Of a stretch of 64,000 nt of DNA, positions 52,255 through 61,476 are shown piece after piece. The position numbers and the translations under genes were made by a program. The stretch is from JAJTHC01 sp044358835 (GTDB lineage: Bacteria; Cyanobacteriota; Vampirovibrionia; Vampirovibrionales; JAJTHC01), in contig JBIKNF010000002.1 of the NCBI GenBank assembly GCA_044358835.1, positions 177,896-241,895 on the forward strand, read 5' to 3'. A model generated the notes under the pieces. The model was given only the letters and a program-made list of their open reading frames with translations, had not been told where the DNA came from and did no database searches. Within the stretch, counting starts at the first letter, position 1, and each line of letters begins with the position of its first letter.

Positions 52255-52437
52255 GACAAAACGAAAGAAACGAAAGAAAATAAACAAACTAAAGAAATAT
52301 GCCCAAAACGAAAGAAAAACGAAAGAAAAACTAAATAAAACTAAATAAAACTAAAGGAAACTAAAGGAAACTAAACAAAACGAAAGAAAGATAAAGGAAA
52401 CTAAAGAAAGCTAAACAAAACGAAAGAAAATAAAGAA
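52255..52437. repeat. Intergenic A-rich repeat tract
   Basis: About 18 units of ACGAAAGAA, ACTAAAGGAA, ACTAAATAAA and relatives, with 9-11-base period. Same family as the coding copies at 46346 and 47764, but not held to triplet phase. It fills most of the 307-base gap between divergent genes. Confidence 0.85.
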
Positions 52438-52498
52438 TAAGCCCGACAAGTTAAAATACGTTACACTATAAAAATATCTCACCACAAAGGAAACACCC

Positions 52499-53503
52499 AT
52501 GCCCACTGTCGCTTTTTTAGATCAAGCGCATCTGCCCGAATTTGCCCCCCTGTACGACGCCTTTCAACGAGACGCCACCCTGCTTTACCAGTGGCATCAC
52601 CCCCCACTCGATTTACAAGACTTGTGGCAACGGCTCCCTGAAGGGGACTTGGGCGTATTACTTTTAAAATCGGATGAAAACGAAGCGGTTGTGGGGTTTT
52701 GGTTCTATGCCTTTCCGCCTCATGGGGCGTTGGAACTTTCCGTGTTTTACTTGAAAGACGACTTCTTTCCTAGTGAAGATTGGGTGAAAGAGGCCTTTCA
52801 AGAAGCCTTTCACGCATGGAAGACTCTGGATCACTGGCAGGACTTTAGCTTTGGTATTTATGGCCTTCAAACCCAGTGGGCAAAAGCCTTAGAAGGGCTT
52901 GTCGTCGACGGATGCTCGCCGATTGGGCTAGCGGAACAGCACATTTTACGACGAGATATTATCGCTAGTGATGCTCTACCGATTCTCAATCTTTACAAAA
53001 CGCCTGTCTTCCCCTATGCGATTCATCCGTGGAAAGACAAGTACCAAGCGGGTTTGGCGGTTGCGCTTGCTGCCGCCTTCAAAGACGAACCCGACGCCTT
53101 GTGGGATGCGCGCTTTCGCAGTGAAGCAGGGGCAAGGGACGTACTTCGGCTGATTGAAACGAATCAATTTGGGCAGTTTCACCCTAAATTGACGTATGTC
53201 GTGCTGGACGAACGCCGAAAGCCTGTACCCGTAGGAGCGATTTTCTTGCTCCAAAGTGAAGAAGACACGGTGAACATTCCCTTGTTTTTTGTGCATCCAG
53301 AACATCAGGGCAAGGGGCTGGCGAAATGTTTGATGCTTAACTTCATGCACGGCTTGATTCAAGCCGTGCATGCCAAGCAGTTGAGGGCGACTTCGGTGAA
53401 TGCGACGACGAACCCTGTGCAGGTCAAGGCGTTGAAGGTCTACACCGACTTGGGTTTCACGCTCCATGAAGCGGGCTTTCACGCCTATAGCAGTAAGGTG
53501 TAA
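52499..53503 (+). CDS. GNAT-family acetyltransferase with N-terminal extension
   Basis: A 334-residue protein. The C-terminal 130 residues carry the GNAT fold: VGAIFLL, FFVHPEHQGKGLAKCLM (motif A, acetyl-CoA binding Q/R-x-x-G-x-G/A) and a final LKVYTDLGFT (motif B). The N-terminal 200 residues may be a degenerate second GNAT domain. Ribosome-binding AAAGGAA precedes the ATG. The substrate is unknown. Downstream is the reverse transcriptase gene, separated by a run of ten C and AT-rich sequence. Confidence 0.85.
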   Translation: MPTVAFLDQAHLPEFAPLYDAFQRDATLLYQWHHPPLDLQDLWQRLPEGDLGVLLLKSDENEAVVGFWFYAFPPHGALELSVFYLKDDFFPSEDWVKEAFQEAFHAWKTLDHWQDFSFGIYGLQTQWAKALEGLVVDGCSPIGLAEQHILRRDIIASDALPILNLYKTPVFPYAIHPWKDKYQAGLAVALAAAFKDEPDALWDARFRSEAGARDVLRLIETNQFGQFHPKLTYVVLDERRKPVPVGAIFLLQSEEDTVNIPLFFVHPEHQGKGLAKCLMLNFMHGLIQAVHAKQLRATSVNATTNPVQVKALKVYTDLGFTLHEAGFHAYSSKV

Positions 53504-53592
53504 GCGTTTCGTGCCCCCCCCCCTTAAAAAAAATCCTTAATACCTCTTTATTCTTGAGAATGATACAACTAACACTAGGAATAGCAAGCTTC

Positions 53593-53621
53593 TTTAGTAT
53601 ATCTTGTGGATGTGATAAAAT
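53593..53621 (+). promoter_or_regulatory. Probable promoter of the reverse transcriptase
   Basis: TTTAGT (53593-53598), 17-base spacer, TAAAAT (53616-53621). Leader of about 35 bases, too short for a large upstream non-coding RNA on the same transcript. A short repeat (CTAGGAATA) occurs at about 53576 and 53644. Confidence 0.4.
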
Positions 53622-53662
53622 CTAAAAACATTGAAATACAAGCTAGGAATAATTTATATTAA

Positions 53663-55246
53663 ATGCCAAAAATAAAAAGTCGAAGTATTCTTAAATTGAA
53701 TGCAGAAGAGGCTAGACAGTATTTTCTAGAAGAAAAAAATTATTGTGCATCCTTATCCATACCTAAGTATATTTCGTTTCAAAAAATACTAGAAGAAACT
53801 GATAAGTTTTTAACTGATTCTACGAGTAATTTCAAAAGTCATATTGACAAACCTGACAAACTAGAGTTTGAAAGTATTAACCATGTAGTTTACCACAGTA
53901 AAGATGGGAAGTATTCTTGGCGACCTCTGACATTAATTCATCCAGTTTTTTATGTATACCTCGTACACTTAATTACACAAGAAGAAAATTGGAAGTTAAT
54001 TCAAAAACGATTAAACTCATTTTCAAAAAATAAAAAAATTGGGTGTATGAGTATACCTGTTAAGTCTCAAACGAAAAAGAGTCATACAGCAGAACAAATA
54101 AGTAAATGGTGGGGAGAGATAGAGCAAAAATCACTTACTATTGCGTATGAGTATGATTATTTGTTTCATGTTGACATTGAAGATTGTTACGGATCGATCT
54201 ACACGCATTCTATTTCTTGGGCTTTACATGGCAAACAGCATGCTAAAAAGAACCGCAAAGACGACGATCTACTTGGAAATAAAATTGATAGAGGGATTAG
54301 CGATTTGTCTTACGGACAGACAAATGGGATACCTCAAGGCTCTGCGTTGTGGGACTTTATTGCTGAAATTGTTTTAGGCTATGCAGATTCATTATTAAGC
54401 GAAAAAATTAAAGATAAGAATATAGAAAACTACCAAATACTTAGATATAGGGATGATTATAGAATTTTCGTGAATTCAAAAGAAGAAGGTAAACAAATTT
54501 TAAAACTACTGACAGAAGTTTTGCTTGATTTAGGATTGAAACTTAATGCTAGTAAAACAAGAGATTTTGAAGATTTAATCGGTGGTTCAATCAAACCTGA
54601 TAAACTTTATTGGATATTAAATACACATAACAACAAAAAAAAGAATCCTATGGATCCTCAAAAAGATCTTTTGAGAATCCATCATTTTGCATTAAAATTT
54701 CCAAATTCTGGTACTTTAAAAAAAAATCTAAATAACTATAGGCAATCAATCAGAAAGAAAAAATTGCAAAAAAAACACGTTAATCCCTTAATTAGTATAG
54801 TACTGGATATTTTATTTCGTAACCCCAAAGTATATAATGTAGGTTTTAGTATTTTGAGTATCTTAATTCAACCATTAACACCGAAAGAGACACAAGAACT
54901 CTTTAAAAAAATAAAGTCTAAATTCGAGAAAATACCAAACACGGGTCATTATGAAATATGGTTGCAAAGATTAGAAATTAAACTAGATAATGAAAACAAT
55001 CCGTCATTTAATGAGAAACTCTGTAAAATAGTACAGCATGAAAAAGAAAATCATTACTCTTTTCAAGAAAGTGGAAAAAAAAGGAAAAAAAAGGTACTTA
55101 ATAGTGAGTTATGGAATTGTGATTGGATAAAAACCAAAGATCTTAAAGCTATTATAGAAAAAATAGAACTTCTCAATATTGAAGAACTAAATAAACTTGA
55201 TCCAATAATAGAAGAGGATGAAGTTAATCTATTTGCATATGAATAG
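53663..55246 (+). CDS. Defence-type reverse transcriptase (YRDD box), solitary
   Basis: A 527-residue AT-rich protein. RT motifs in order: VDIEDCYGSIY (catalytic Asp171), GIPQGSALWDFIAEIVLGYAD (222 onward, given in part), RYRDDYRIF (Asp264-Asp265; Arg replaces the usual Ala/Val), and LGLKLNASKT (290-299). There is no maturase X/HNH domain as in group II introns, and no msr-msd-like repeat is evident upstream as in retrons. About 210 helical, Lys-rich residues follow the RT domain, as in the abortive-infection/UG group of RTs (DRT systems). It stands alone between GNAT and rmuC. Confidence 0.88.
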   Translation: MPKIKSRSILKLNAEEARQYFLEEKNYCASLSIPKYISFQKILEETDKFLTDSTSNFKSHIDKPDKLEFESINHVVYHSKDGKYSWRPLTLIHPVFYVYLVHLITQEENWKLIQKRLNSFSKNKKIGCMSIPVKSQTKKSHTAEQISKWWGEIEQKSLTIAYEYDYLFHVDIEDCYGSIYTHSISWALHGKQHAKKNRKDDDLLGNKIDRGISDLSYGQTNGIPQGSALWDFIAEIVLGYADSLLSEKIKDKNIENYQILRYRDDYRIFVNSKEEGKQILKLLTEVLLDLGLKLNASKTRDFEDLIGGSIKPDKLYWILNTHNNKKKNPMDPQKDLLRIHHFALKFPNSGTLKKNLNNYRQSIRKKKLQKKHVNPLISIVLDILFRNPKVYNVGFSILSILIQPLTPKETQELFKKIKSKFEKIPNTGHYEIWLQRLEIKLDNENNPSFNEKLCKIVQHEKENHYSFQESGKKRKKKVLNSELWNCDWIKTKDLKAIIEKIELLNIEELNKLDPIIEEDEVNLFAYE

Positions 55247-55308
55247 AAAGCCTTCTATAACATGCGTTTTTAAGCTAGAATAGAGCTATAATATAAGGAG
55301 GCATCTCA

Positions 55309-56676
55309 ATGAACTGGATTTTTCTACTAAGCGGTGTGGCATTTGGGGCGTTGGTGAGCTATCTTATTTTACAGGCCCACGCGAATCAACGCCTCACCAC
55401 GATTCAAGCTCAAGCCAACGAAAAAGACTTGCACGTGGTGCGCCTTGAAGAACAACGCCAGCATCTGCAAAATGAACTCGCGACGTCAAAAGAACAGGCT
55501 CAACAGTATTATGACGATCTTTCGCTCAAGCAAGACGCCTTGGCGAGCGAAAAAGAAGCCAATGCGTCCTTGAAAAGCCAGGTGGACTCATGGCAAGCGC
55601 GCTTTAGTGAATCGAAAAGCGAATGGGAAACTGTTTGGAAGGAAAATCTGCAACACTTTTTAAGCCAAGAACTGATGCAAACCCGTGAACAGCTCAACAA
55701 ACTGGCGCAAGTGGAAGATGAAGAACGGCATCAACGCTTTAGCGGACTGGTGGATCCTGTGAAAAAGATGCTCGACGAGTACCAAGCCAAGCTCGATGTG
55801 ATGAACACGGCCTATGCCACGCAAATTGGGATTGTCAATAACAATGTGGACAAACTCACTTCGGCGAAAAACCAGTTGCTTTCTGTGTTAAAGCATAATA
55901 AGGGGGCGGGCGATTGGGGTGAAATTCAGCTCAATATGATTTTAGAAGCGTCTGGCTTGCAAAAAGACACCCACTATTTCACGCAAAAAAAGCTCGAAGG
56001 CAGTAAAGGCATCCCTGATGTGGTGGTGAAAATGGAGCAGGAACGCTATGTGGTGATTGATTGTAAGACGCTCCGTTTTTCGAGCAAGCCCTTCCATGAC
56101 TTTGAGCAAGACGAGGCTGAAGTTGCCAGCGAACCGACGTTCACCGATGCCAAGGCGCTGGTAAACTCGATTCGTCAAGCGGTGAAAAGCCTGAATTTGA
56201 AGGATTACCTTCAAAATAACACCAAACAAACCCCTGATTTTGTGGTGATGTTCCTGCCTCAAGAATCGATGCTTTCTCACGCGTTGGACGAAGACAAGGA
56301 CTTGTGGCAATTTGCGTGGGAAAAGGGCGTCGTGTTGAGTTCACCGCTGACGCTGATTGCGTTGTTGCGGATGATCCACATGGGCTGGAGCCAATACCAC
56401 TTCACCCAAAACATGGAAGAAGTGAAAAAAATCGGCATTGAACTGCACGAGCGTTTGGTGCGTATGGCGAAAAGCCTACAAGCCGTGGACGAAAAATACA
56501 AGCACTTGGGCGATGCCTTACAAGATGTCAAAACCAAGCATGATGGTCAGCAAGGGCTGCTTAAAAGCATTCGCAAGCTTGAAAACATTGGGGTGAAGTC
56601 GTCCGCCGTGATGCCAAAAGAACTCACGGTGGTGGAAGAAGAATACACGTTGGCTTTAGAAACACTGCCAGTTTAG
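55309..56676 (+). CDS. rmuC: DNA recombination protein RmuC
   Basis: A 455-residue RmuC-family protein, possibly a nuclease limiting inversions at short inverted repeats. One N-terminal membrane helix, a long coiled coil to about residue 170, then the core GAGDWGEIQLNMILEASGL and YVVIDCKTLRF with the PD-(D/E)xK-like Asp-x-Lys, and VVMFLPQESMLSHAL. The start has AAGGAGG at seven bases and TATAAT at 55287-55292. Its presence beside many palindromic repeats is suggestive only. Confidence 0.93.
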   Translation: MNWIFLLSGVAFGALVSYLILQAHANQRLTTIQAQANEKDLHVVRLEEQRQHLQNELATSKEQAQQYYDDLSLKQDALASEKEANASLKSQVDSWQARFSESKSEWETVWKENLQHFLSQELMQTREQLNKLAQVEDEERHQRFSGLVDPVKKMLDEYQAKLDVMNTAYATQIGIVNNNVDKLTSAKNQLLSVLKHNKGAGDWGEIQLNMILEASGLQKDTHYFTQKKLEGSKGIPDVVVKMEQERYVVIDCKTLRFSSKPFHDFEQDEAEVASEPTFTDAKALVNSIRQAVKSLNLKDYLQNNTKQTPDFVVMFLPQESMLSHALDEDKDLWQFAWEKGVVLSSPLTLIALLRMIHMGWSQYHFTQNMEEVKKIGIELHERLVRMAKSLQAVDEKYKHLGDALQDVKTKHDGQQGLLKSIRKLENIGVKSSAVMPKELTVVEEEYTLALETLPV

Positions 56677-56725
56677 AAGCCACCTAAGCTCTTATTCCGC
56701 TTAAACGTCTCAATTAATTTTAAAC

Positions 56726-56754
56726 TTGGCGTTTTTAGGGAAACATACTATAAT
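56726..56754 (+). promoter_or_regulatory. Promoter of the ots-purM operon
   Basis: TTGGCG (56726-56731), 17-base spacer, TATAAT (56749-56754). The leader is about 80 bases. Confidence 0.6.
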
Positions 56755-56843
56755 ATAGAGGACATTCAACAAAAAGAACAGACTAAAAAGTTGAACCTGT
56801 GTATACTGTAGGTATTACCATTCAGTAAAGGATTCTGCTGCTC

Positions 56844-58310
56844 ATGGCTTCAAAAAAAGAACGCATCGTTGTGGTTTCAAATAGAGAACCGTATTCCGTT
56901 AAATTGACGCTTGACGGCGTAGCGGTTCAAAAAAATGCAGGGGGGCTGGTTTCCGCCTTAGAACCGCTGGTGAAACAAAGTAACGGCTTGTGGGTGTGTT
57001 GGGAAGGTGAAGCCGGCTCTAAAAGTCAGCTTTCTTCAGTGATTAATGAAATGTCTGAAAACGAAGGGGAATCTTGCTTGCCCTTTTCCGTATTGCCTGT
57101 GGCTTTGACGGATGATGAGATTAATCACTATTACAATGGTTACGCCAATCGCGTTTTATGGCCGTTGTTTCACTATTTGGTGAGCTACTGCGTTTTTTGG
57201 GACGAAAAAGCCTGGCCCAGTTACTACAGTGCCAATGAAAAATTTGCCGACAAAGTCATTGCCTACAGCACCAGCAACGACTTGATTTGGGTGCATGACT
57301 ACCACTTAATGCTGGTGCCTAGTATGGTTCGAGAAATTAAGCATCACGCACGCATCGGGTGGTTTTGCCATATTCCTTTTCCCAATTATGAAATCTTTCG
57401 TCACTTGCCCAATCGTGTGGAACTGATTCGCGGCGTGTTGGGGGCGGATTTAGTGGGCTTTCATGTGCCTTCTTATGTCAATCACTTTTTAGAATGTGTG
57501 GAGCGTTGCTTGTTAGATGAAGCCGTTGTTGATCGAAGCGCGCAAAGCATCCGCTACCAAGGGCGGACGATTAAAGTCATTGCCTGCCCCATTAGTATTG
57601 ACACCGATGAATTCAATGCCCTTAACGTCAATGAAGAAATCTACGACAGCTCACGCAAGCTTAAAAAAGCGTTTGGCGTGGAGTTTATAGGCGTTGGGGT
57701 GGATCGCCTAGACTACACCAAAGGCATTGTAGAGCGCTTTAAAGCCATTGAACTGTTTTTTGACAAGTACCCGCAATACAAAACAAGACTCACCTTTGTG
57801 CAAATCGGTTCGCCCACGCGGACGGATGTTCCGATGTACAAAAAACTAAAAGACGAAGTGGATTTGGTGCTCGGCAGTATTAACAGTCGTTTGGCCGAAG
57901 GGCCGTGGGTGCCGATTCAGTATTTTTACCGCAAGTTCACGCATGAACAAATCATGCCGTACTTTGCCGCCAGCGATTTTTGCCTGGTGACCCCTCTGCG
58001 AGATGGTATGAATCTGGTGGCCAAAGAATACTGCCTGACTTGTACAGATGACTTGGGCGTATTGGTGTTAAGCGAAATGGCCGGTGCTTCTGAAGAAATG
58101 ACCGAAGCCTTAATGGTCAACCCCTACGATTTAGAATCGATGGCCGATGCCATTTACCAAGCCATTACCATGCCCGCCTTCGAACAGAAACAACGCATGA
58201 AATCGTTACGAAAACGCATTGAAGCCTTTACCGTCTTTGACTGGGTGGATCAATTTATAAAGGAGTTCCACGACCATGAGCATTCTAGCCGAGAAGCCGT
58301 CCTTTCCTAA
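56844..58310 (+). CDS. otsA: Trehalose-6-phosphate synthase
   Basis: Makes trehalose 6-phosphate from UDP-glucose and glucose 6-phosphate (GT20). VVSNREPY and the NAGGLVSAL loop lie at the start; WVHDYHLMLVPSMVR and IGWFCHIPFPNYEIFR follow near residue 150-175. GVDRLDYTKGI is near 285, LVTPLRDGMNLVAKEY near 385 and LVLSEMAGA near 410. Length 488 is normal. It overlaps otsB by 35 bases. Trehalose serves as an osmoprotectant. Confidence 0.97.
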   Translation: MASKKERIVVVSNREPYSVKLTLDGVAVQKNAGGLVSALEPLVKQSNGLWVCWEGEAGSKSQLSSVINEMSENEGESCLPFSVLPVALTDDEINHYYNGYANRVLWPLFHYLVSYCVFWDEKAWPSYYSANEKFADKVIAYSTSNDLIWVHDYHLMLVPSMVREIKHHARIGWFCHIPFPNYEIFRHLPNRVELIRGVLGADLVGFHVPSYVNHFLECVERCLLDEAVVDRSAQSIRYQGRTIKVIACPISIDTDEFNALNVNEEIYDSSRKLKKAFGVEFIGVGVDRLDYTKGIVERFKAIELFFDKYPQYKTRLTFVQIGSPTRTDVPMYKKLKDEVDLVLGSINSRLAEGPWVPIQYFYRKFTHEQIMPYFAASDFCLVTPLRDGMNLVAKEYCLTCTDDLGVLVLSEMAGASEEMTEALMVNPYDLESMADAIYQAITMPAFEQKQRMKSLRKRIEAFTVFDWVDQFIKEFHDHEHSSREAVLS

Positions 58311-59163
58311 CCCTCTCATGGTCGAAACCCTCGTTCAAGCGCTTCACAACGGGCAACATTTGGCCATGATGCTAGACTATGACGGCACCTTAACACCGAT
58401 TGTGAGCCGTCCGCAAGACGCGCAATTGAATGAAGAAGGCCTTAAAACGGTGGTGGCGTTGGCTCAGCATCCGCAATTACAGCTCGCTATTATTAGTGGT
58501 CGTTCTGTGGAACAGTTAAAGCACTTTATGCAAGACATTTTACCGCAAAAGCTGTTGCTCGCGGGTTTACACGGTGGCCAAGTGTGGGATGCCTTCCATA
58601 ATCTTCCGCTTGCAGAACCTGATGAAGCCCTCGTTCAGCTTAAAACGCAGTTTTTACAAATGATTTCCAATCAACTTCTCGCCACGTATGGTGAAATCCC
58701 ACAAGGCGTGAGCTTTGAAGAAAAGGGCTATACCTTTGCATTGCATTTTCGTTTGGCAGAAGCGACGCTGGCCCATGAAGTGCATGCGCTTTTTCAAAAA
58801 ATGTTTGATGAAACGCCCGCCATTCATAACGCCTTTCGGGTGCAGACGGGGCATTGCGTGATTGAAATAGTGCCTAAGCCGTTTAACAAAGGGGCAGGCG
58901 TTCAATTTTGTGTTGATTATTGGAAAGCACAGTTTCCACAAACCTCGTTCTTTCCCCTTTTTGCGGGCGATGACAAAACCGATGAATTGGGGCTTAAAGC
59001 CGTTCTGGCCCTTGAAGGCGCAGGGATTGCCGTTAGTGTAGACCCCCAACACATGCAAGCCCTTACCCCCCATGAACGAGACGCCTTATGGGTATTGAAA
59101 GATCCCGCCGAACTCCACGTCGTGCTTAAAGCCCTCGTAAACGCGCTGGCGCCACACGCTTAA
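58276..59163 (+). CDS. otsB: Trehalose-6-phosphate phosphatase
   Basis: Removes phosphate from trehalose 6-phosphate. HAD motif I MMLDYDGTLTPI is near residue 35, motif II IISGRS near 75, the cap AGLHGGQVWD near 97, PFNKGAGV with the motif III Lys near 198, and motif IV FAGDDKTDE near 232. AGGAG precedes ATG 58276 within otsA. The purM start is 12 bases after the stop, so purM may share the transcript. Confidence 0.95.
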   Translation: MSILAEKPSFPNPLMVETLVQALHNGQHLAMMLDYDGTLTPIVSRPQDAQLNEEGLKTVVALAQHPQLQLAIISGRSVEQLKHFMQDILPQKLLLAGLHGGQVWDAFHNLPLAEPDEALVQLKTQFLQMISNQLLATYGEIPQGVSFEEKGYTFALHFRLAEATLAHEVHALFQKMFDETPAIHNAFRVQTGHCVIEIVPKPFNKGAGVQFCVDYWKAQFPQTSFFPLFAGDDKTDELGLKAVLALEGAGIAVSVDPQHMQALTPHERDALWVLKDPAELHVVLKALVNALAPHA

Positions 59164-59174
59164 AAGGAACCCGT

Positions 59175-60284
59175 ATGTTTGACGATCCAGTAAAACCGCA
59201 CACCACACCTTCTTCAGATGAAGCCTACCGTCAAGCAGGGGTGGACTTAGAGCGTGCGAAAGATGTGGTTGAAATCGCTAAAACCGCGACTCAAAAAAGC
59301 CAGCGACCCGACATCACCCTCGGCGGGATTGGTGGATTTTCAGGAGCATTTCGGATTCCTAAGGGGTATGAATCCCCTGTTCTGTTAGCGGCTACAGACG
59401 GCGTGGGAACAAAGCTTGAACTGGCTCAACAGTTAGACAAGCACGACGGCATTGGCATTGATTTAGTGGCCATGAGCGTCAATGACCTATTGACCCAAGG
59501 CGGTGAACCCTTGGTATTTTTAGACTATTTGGCGACTGATCGCATTGAAGCGAATCGTTTGGCCACGATTTTAGAAAGCATCGCTACGGGATGTGCGGAA
59601 TCGAATTGTGCGCTGGTGGGGGGGGAAACCGCTGAAATGCCCGGATTTTACGCCAAGAATCAGTATGATTTGGCGGGTTTTGCCGTGGGTGTGGTGGAAG
59701 AAGCAAAGCTTTTACCCCGTAGTGAGGCGATGCACGCTGGAGACGTCTTGCTGGGTGTGGCTTCAAGTGGGCCTCACGCCAATGGATATTCACTGATTCG
59801 TAAAATTTTAAAAGACGCCCGAATCACTGCTGACGTCCCCCTTCCACACAGTGAAGCTTCCCTTTACAGCGCCTTGCTAAAGCCGACTCGCCTGTATGTA
59901 AAACCGATTTTAGCCCTGCTTAAAACCCATTCTGCTGCCATCAAGGGCATGGTCCATGTCACAGGCGGTGGCTTTCAGGACAACCTTCCGCGTATATTGC
60001 CCGCGCATCTAAAGGCCGTGGTGGATCTTTCTTCGTGGAGCTTACCGCCCGTGTTTCGCTGGCTGGCCCAAACAGGGGGGCTTGATGCCTTGAGCATATT
60101 GCACACGTTTAATGCGGGAGTGGGCTTTGTTTTGTGTGTTTCAGCCGAAGAAGCCGATGGGGTTGCGGAACAACTTTCCGCTATTTTAGAAGGGGAATCC
60201 GTGATTCGCTTGGGCCACCTCGATGAAAAACCCCCTCAAGAGACGGCCATTTCCTTTTTGCATCTTGATTCATTTACTTTCTAG
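59175..60284 (+). CDS. purM: Phosphoribosylformylglycinamidine cyclo-ligase
   Basis: Forms AIR from FGAM with ATP in purine synthesis. YRQAGVDLERAKDVV opens the chain, ATDGVGTKLELAQ is near residue 75, AMSVNDLLTQGGEPLVFLDYLA near 99, ALVGGETAEMPGFY near 143, VASSGPHANGYSLIRKIL near 195 and VHVTGGGFQDNLPR near 256. Length 369 with about 20 extra N-terminal residues. AAAGGAA precedes the ATG. Confidence 0.96.
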   Translation: MFDDPVKPHTTPSSDEAYRQAGVDLERAKDVVEIAKTATQKSQRPDITLGGIGGFSGAFRIPKGYESPVLLAATDGVGTKLELAQQLDKHDGIGIDLVAMSVNDLLTQGGEPLVFLDYLATDRIEANRLATILESIATGCAESNCALVGGETAEMPGFYAKNQYDLAGFAVGVVEEAKLLPRSEAMHAGDVLLGVASSGPHANGYSLIRKILKDARITADVPLPHSEASLYSALLKPTRLYVKPILALLKTHSAAIKGMVHVTGGGFQDNLPRILPAHLKAVVDLSSWSLPPVFRWLAQTGGLDALSILHTFNAGVGFVLCVSAEEADGVAEQLSAILEGESVIRLGHLDEKPPQETAISFLHLDSFTF

Positions 60285-60338
60285 TCCAGATGAAACAGGC
60301 ACCGCCCTTTCCTATTTGTGGACGCAGCGTTATCGGGT

Positions 60339-60740
60339 CTACACCAACGCTGAAGCAATCGCTTCAGGGATGCGACGAAAAGGCTTGAAAGTGGCATCAC
60401 ACACCACACACACGGTGGTTGACTCGTAAATTAACGTCTCCGAACCATCGGCTTCTAAACGAAATACGGGTTGCGAAAAAATTAAGCGAGGCCCCTTAAT
60501 TTCAACGGTGGTACGAATTTCAAGGGCATCTCGCAATTTGGCAGGTTTGCGAAAACGCACCGTCTGTTCCGCCACAGGATACACATAACCTTCTTGAGGC
60601 AACTGCAAGTCTAAGCCCGCTTCGACCATCACGGCATCTCGGGCTTGTTCAAGCCATTTCAAGTAATTGCCGTGCCACATTACGCCGTAGCAGTCCGTAT
60701 CGTAAATATGCACCTTAAATTGGAGCTTAGAGACCTTCAT
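60339..60740 (-). CDS. Acyl-CoA thioesterase of the YbgC/4HBT type
   Basis: A 133-residue hotdog-fold thioesterase. VHIYDTDCYGVMWHGNYLKWLEQARD carries the active-site Asp and the helix of the family (given in part from residue 9). It is likely to hydrolyse short or aromatic acyl-CoA. AGGAGG 10 bases before ATG 60740 decides the start over the upstream in-frame codons. It overlaps rimM by 14 bases. A similar protein type occurs in Tol-Pal operons, but no tol genes are adjacent. Confidence 0.9.
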   Translation of the reverse strand: MKVSKLQFKVHIYDTDCYGVMWHGNYLKWLEQARDAVMVEAGLDLQLPQEGYVYPVAEQTVRFRKPAKLRDALEIRTTVEIKGPRLIFSQPVFRLEADGSETLIYESTTVCVVCDATFKPFRRIPEAIASALV

Positions 60741-61470
60741 CTGAAGAGACCTCCTGTTCTCCCACACTTGAGGCTTTGGCGAGTTTTTCCGCTTGACGCT
60801 TAAGTTTTCGCTTGGCATAGGGTGTCAATTTTTTCGCTGTAGATTCAGCCACCGTGTTTTCTTCTACAAGGAAACTATCAAGCCCCTTGAGCGTCAAACG
60901 TTTTTGTGACAAATCCACCGCTTCGACAAAGTGAGTTTCAAAAGGAATCAGCGTCACTTTTTTAGAGACCTTCATCGTCAATTCGATGAAGTTTTGATCG
61001 CCTGCGTGCGTGGCACTAATAATGGCGGTAACATCTGCCAACGCTTCGCTTGATGTGGTCGTCCATACGTCTAAGCCCACCAGTTCATAGGTGCGAAAGG
61101 TAAAGGCATCAGTGATTTGGGGGAGTTGAGCTTTTTGGATGTGCAAGCTCGCCCCAATCCATGATTTAATGACTTCGGGCGTGTTCCACGCGTCTATTTT
61201 TAACGTGAGTTTAAAGGGTTCATAGACGGTGGCTTGGCGCAAATCCACCCATTGCGCCATTTTTCCTTTGGTGGGTTTGCCTTCAGCAGGGCGTATCCAG
61301 AGGCGTTTGACGGTATGGAGCCAATCGGGGTGAGCATCTGTACTGCGGACTTTTACATCGGTGGTGATGCCAACAGCGCCCATAATCTCGCCCACTTCAA
61401 CCCATTCTTGGGCAGGGCTTGGAAAGGCTTGAGCGGTTTCGGCTTTTTCTGTTGGGTGTGTTTGATTCAT
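60727..61470 (-). CDS. rimM: Ribosome maturation factor RimM
   Basis: Binds S19 and the 16S 3' domain during 30S assembly. EWVEVGEIMGAVGITTDVKVRS is the N-terminal RimM barrel (residues about 22-43, given in part). TFRTYELVGLDVWTT begins the PRC-barrel domain near 118, and TLIPFETHFVEAVDLSQKRL is the family end signature near 183. A 45-residue, Lys/Glu-rich tail follows. The neighbour ylqD supports the call, since they lie together in Firmicutes and cyanobacteria. The usual trmD and rpsP are not next to it here. Confidence 0.88.
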   Translation of the reverse strand: MNQTHPTEKAETAQAFPSPAQEWVEVGEIMGAVGITTDVKVRSTDAHPDWLHTVKRLWIRPAEGKPTKGKMAQWVDLRQATVYEPFKLTLKIDAWNTPEVIKSWIGASLHIQKAQLPQITDAFTFRTYELVGLDVWTTTSSEALADVTAIISATHAGDQNFIELTMKVSKKVTLIPFETHFVEAVDLSQKRLTLKGLDSFLVEENTVAESTAKKLTPYAKRKLKRQAEKLAKASSVGEQEVSSDEGL

Positions 61471-61476
61471 CGAGGC

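Noticed and set aside
46346..52437. A-rich repeat as a CRISPR array
   Set aside because: Units are 9-11 bases, directly adjacent, without unique spacers; no cas genes are present.
53504..55246. Retron or group II intron
   Set aside because: No msr-msd type inverted repeat pair can be seen upstream, the leader is short, and no maturase or intron domain V/VI structure is evident.
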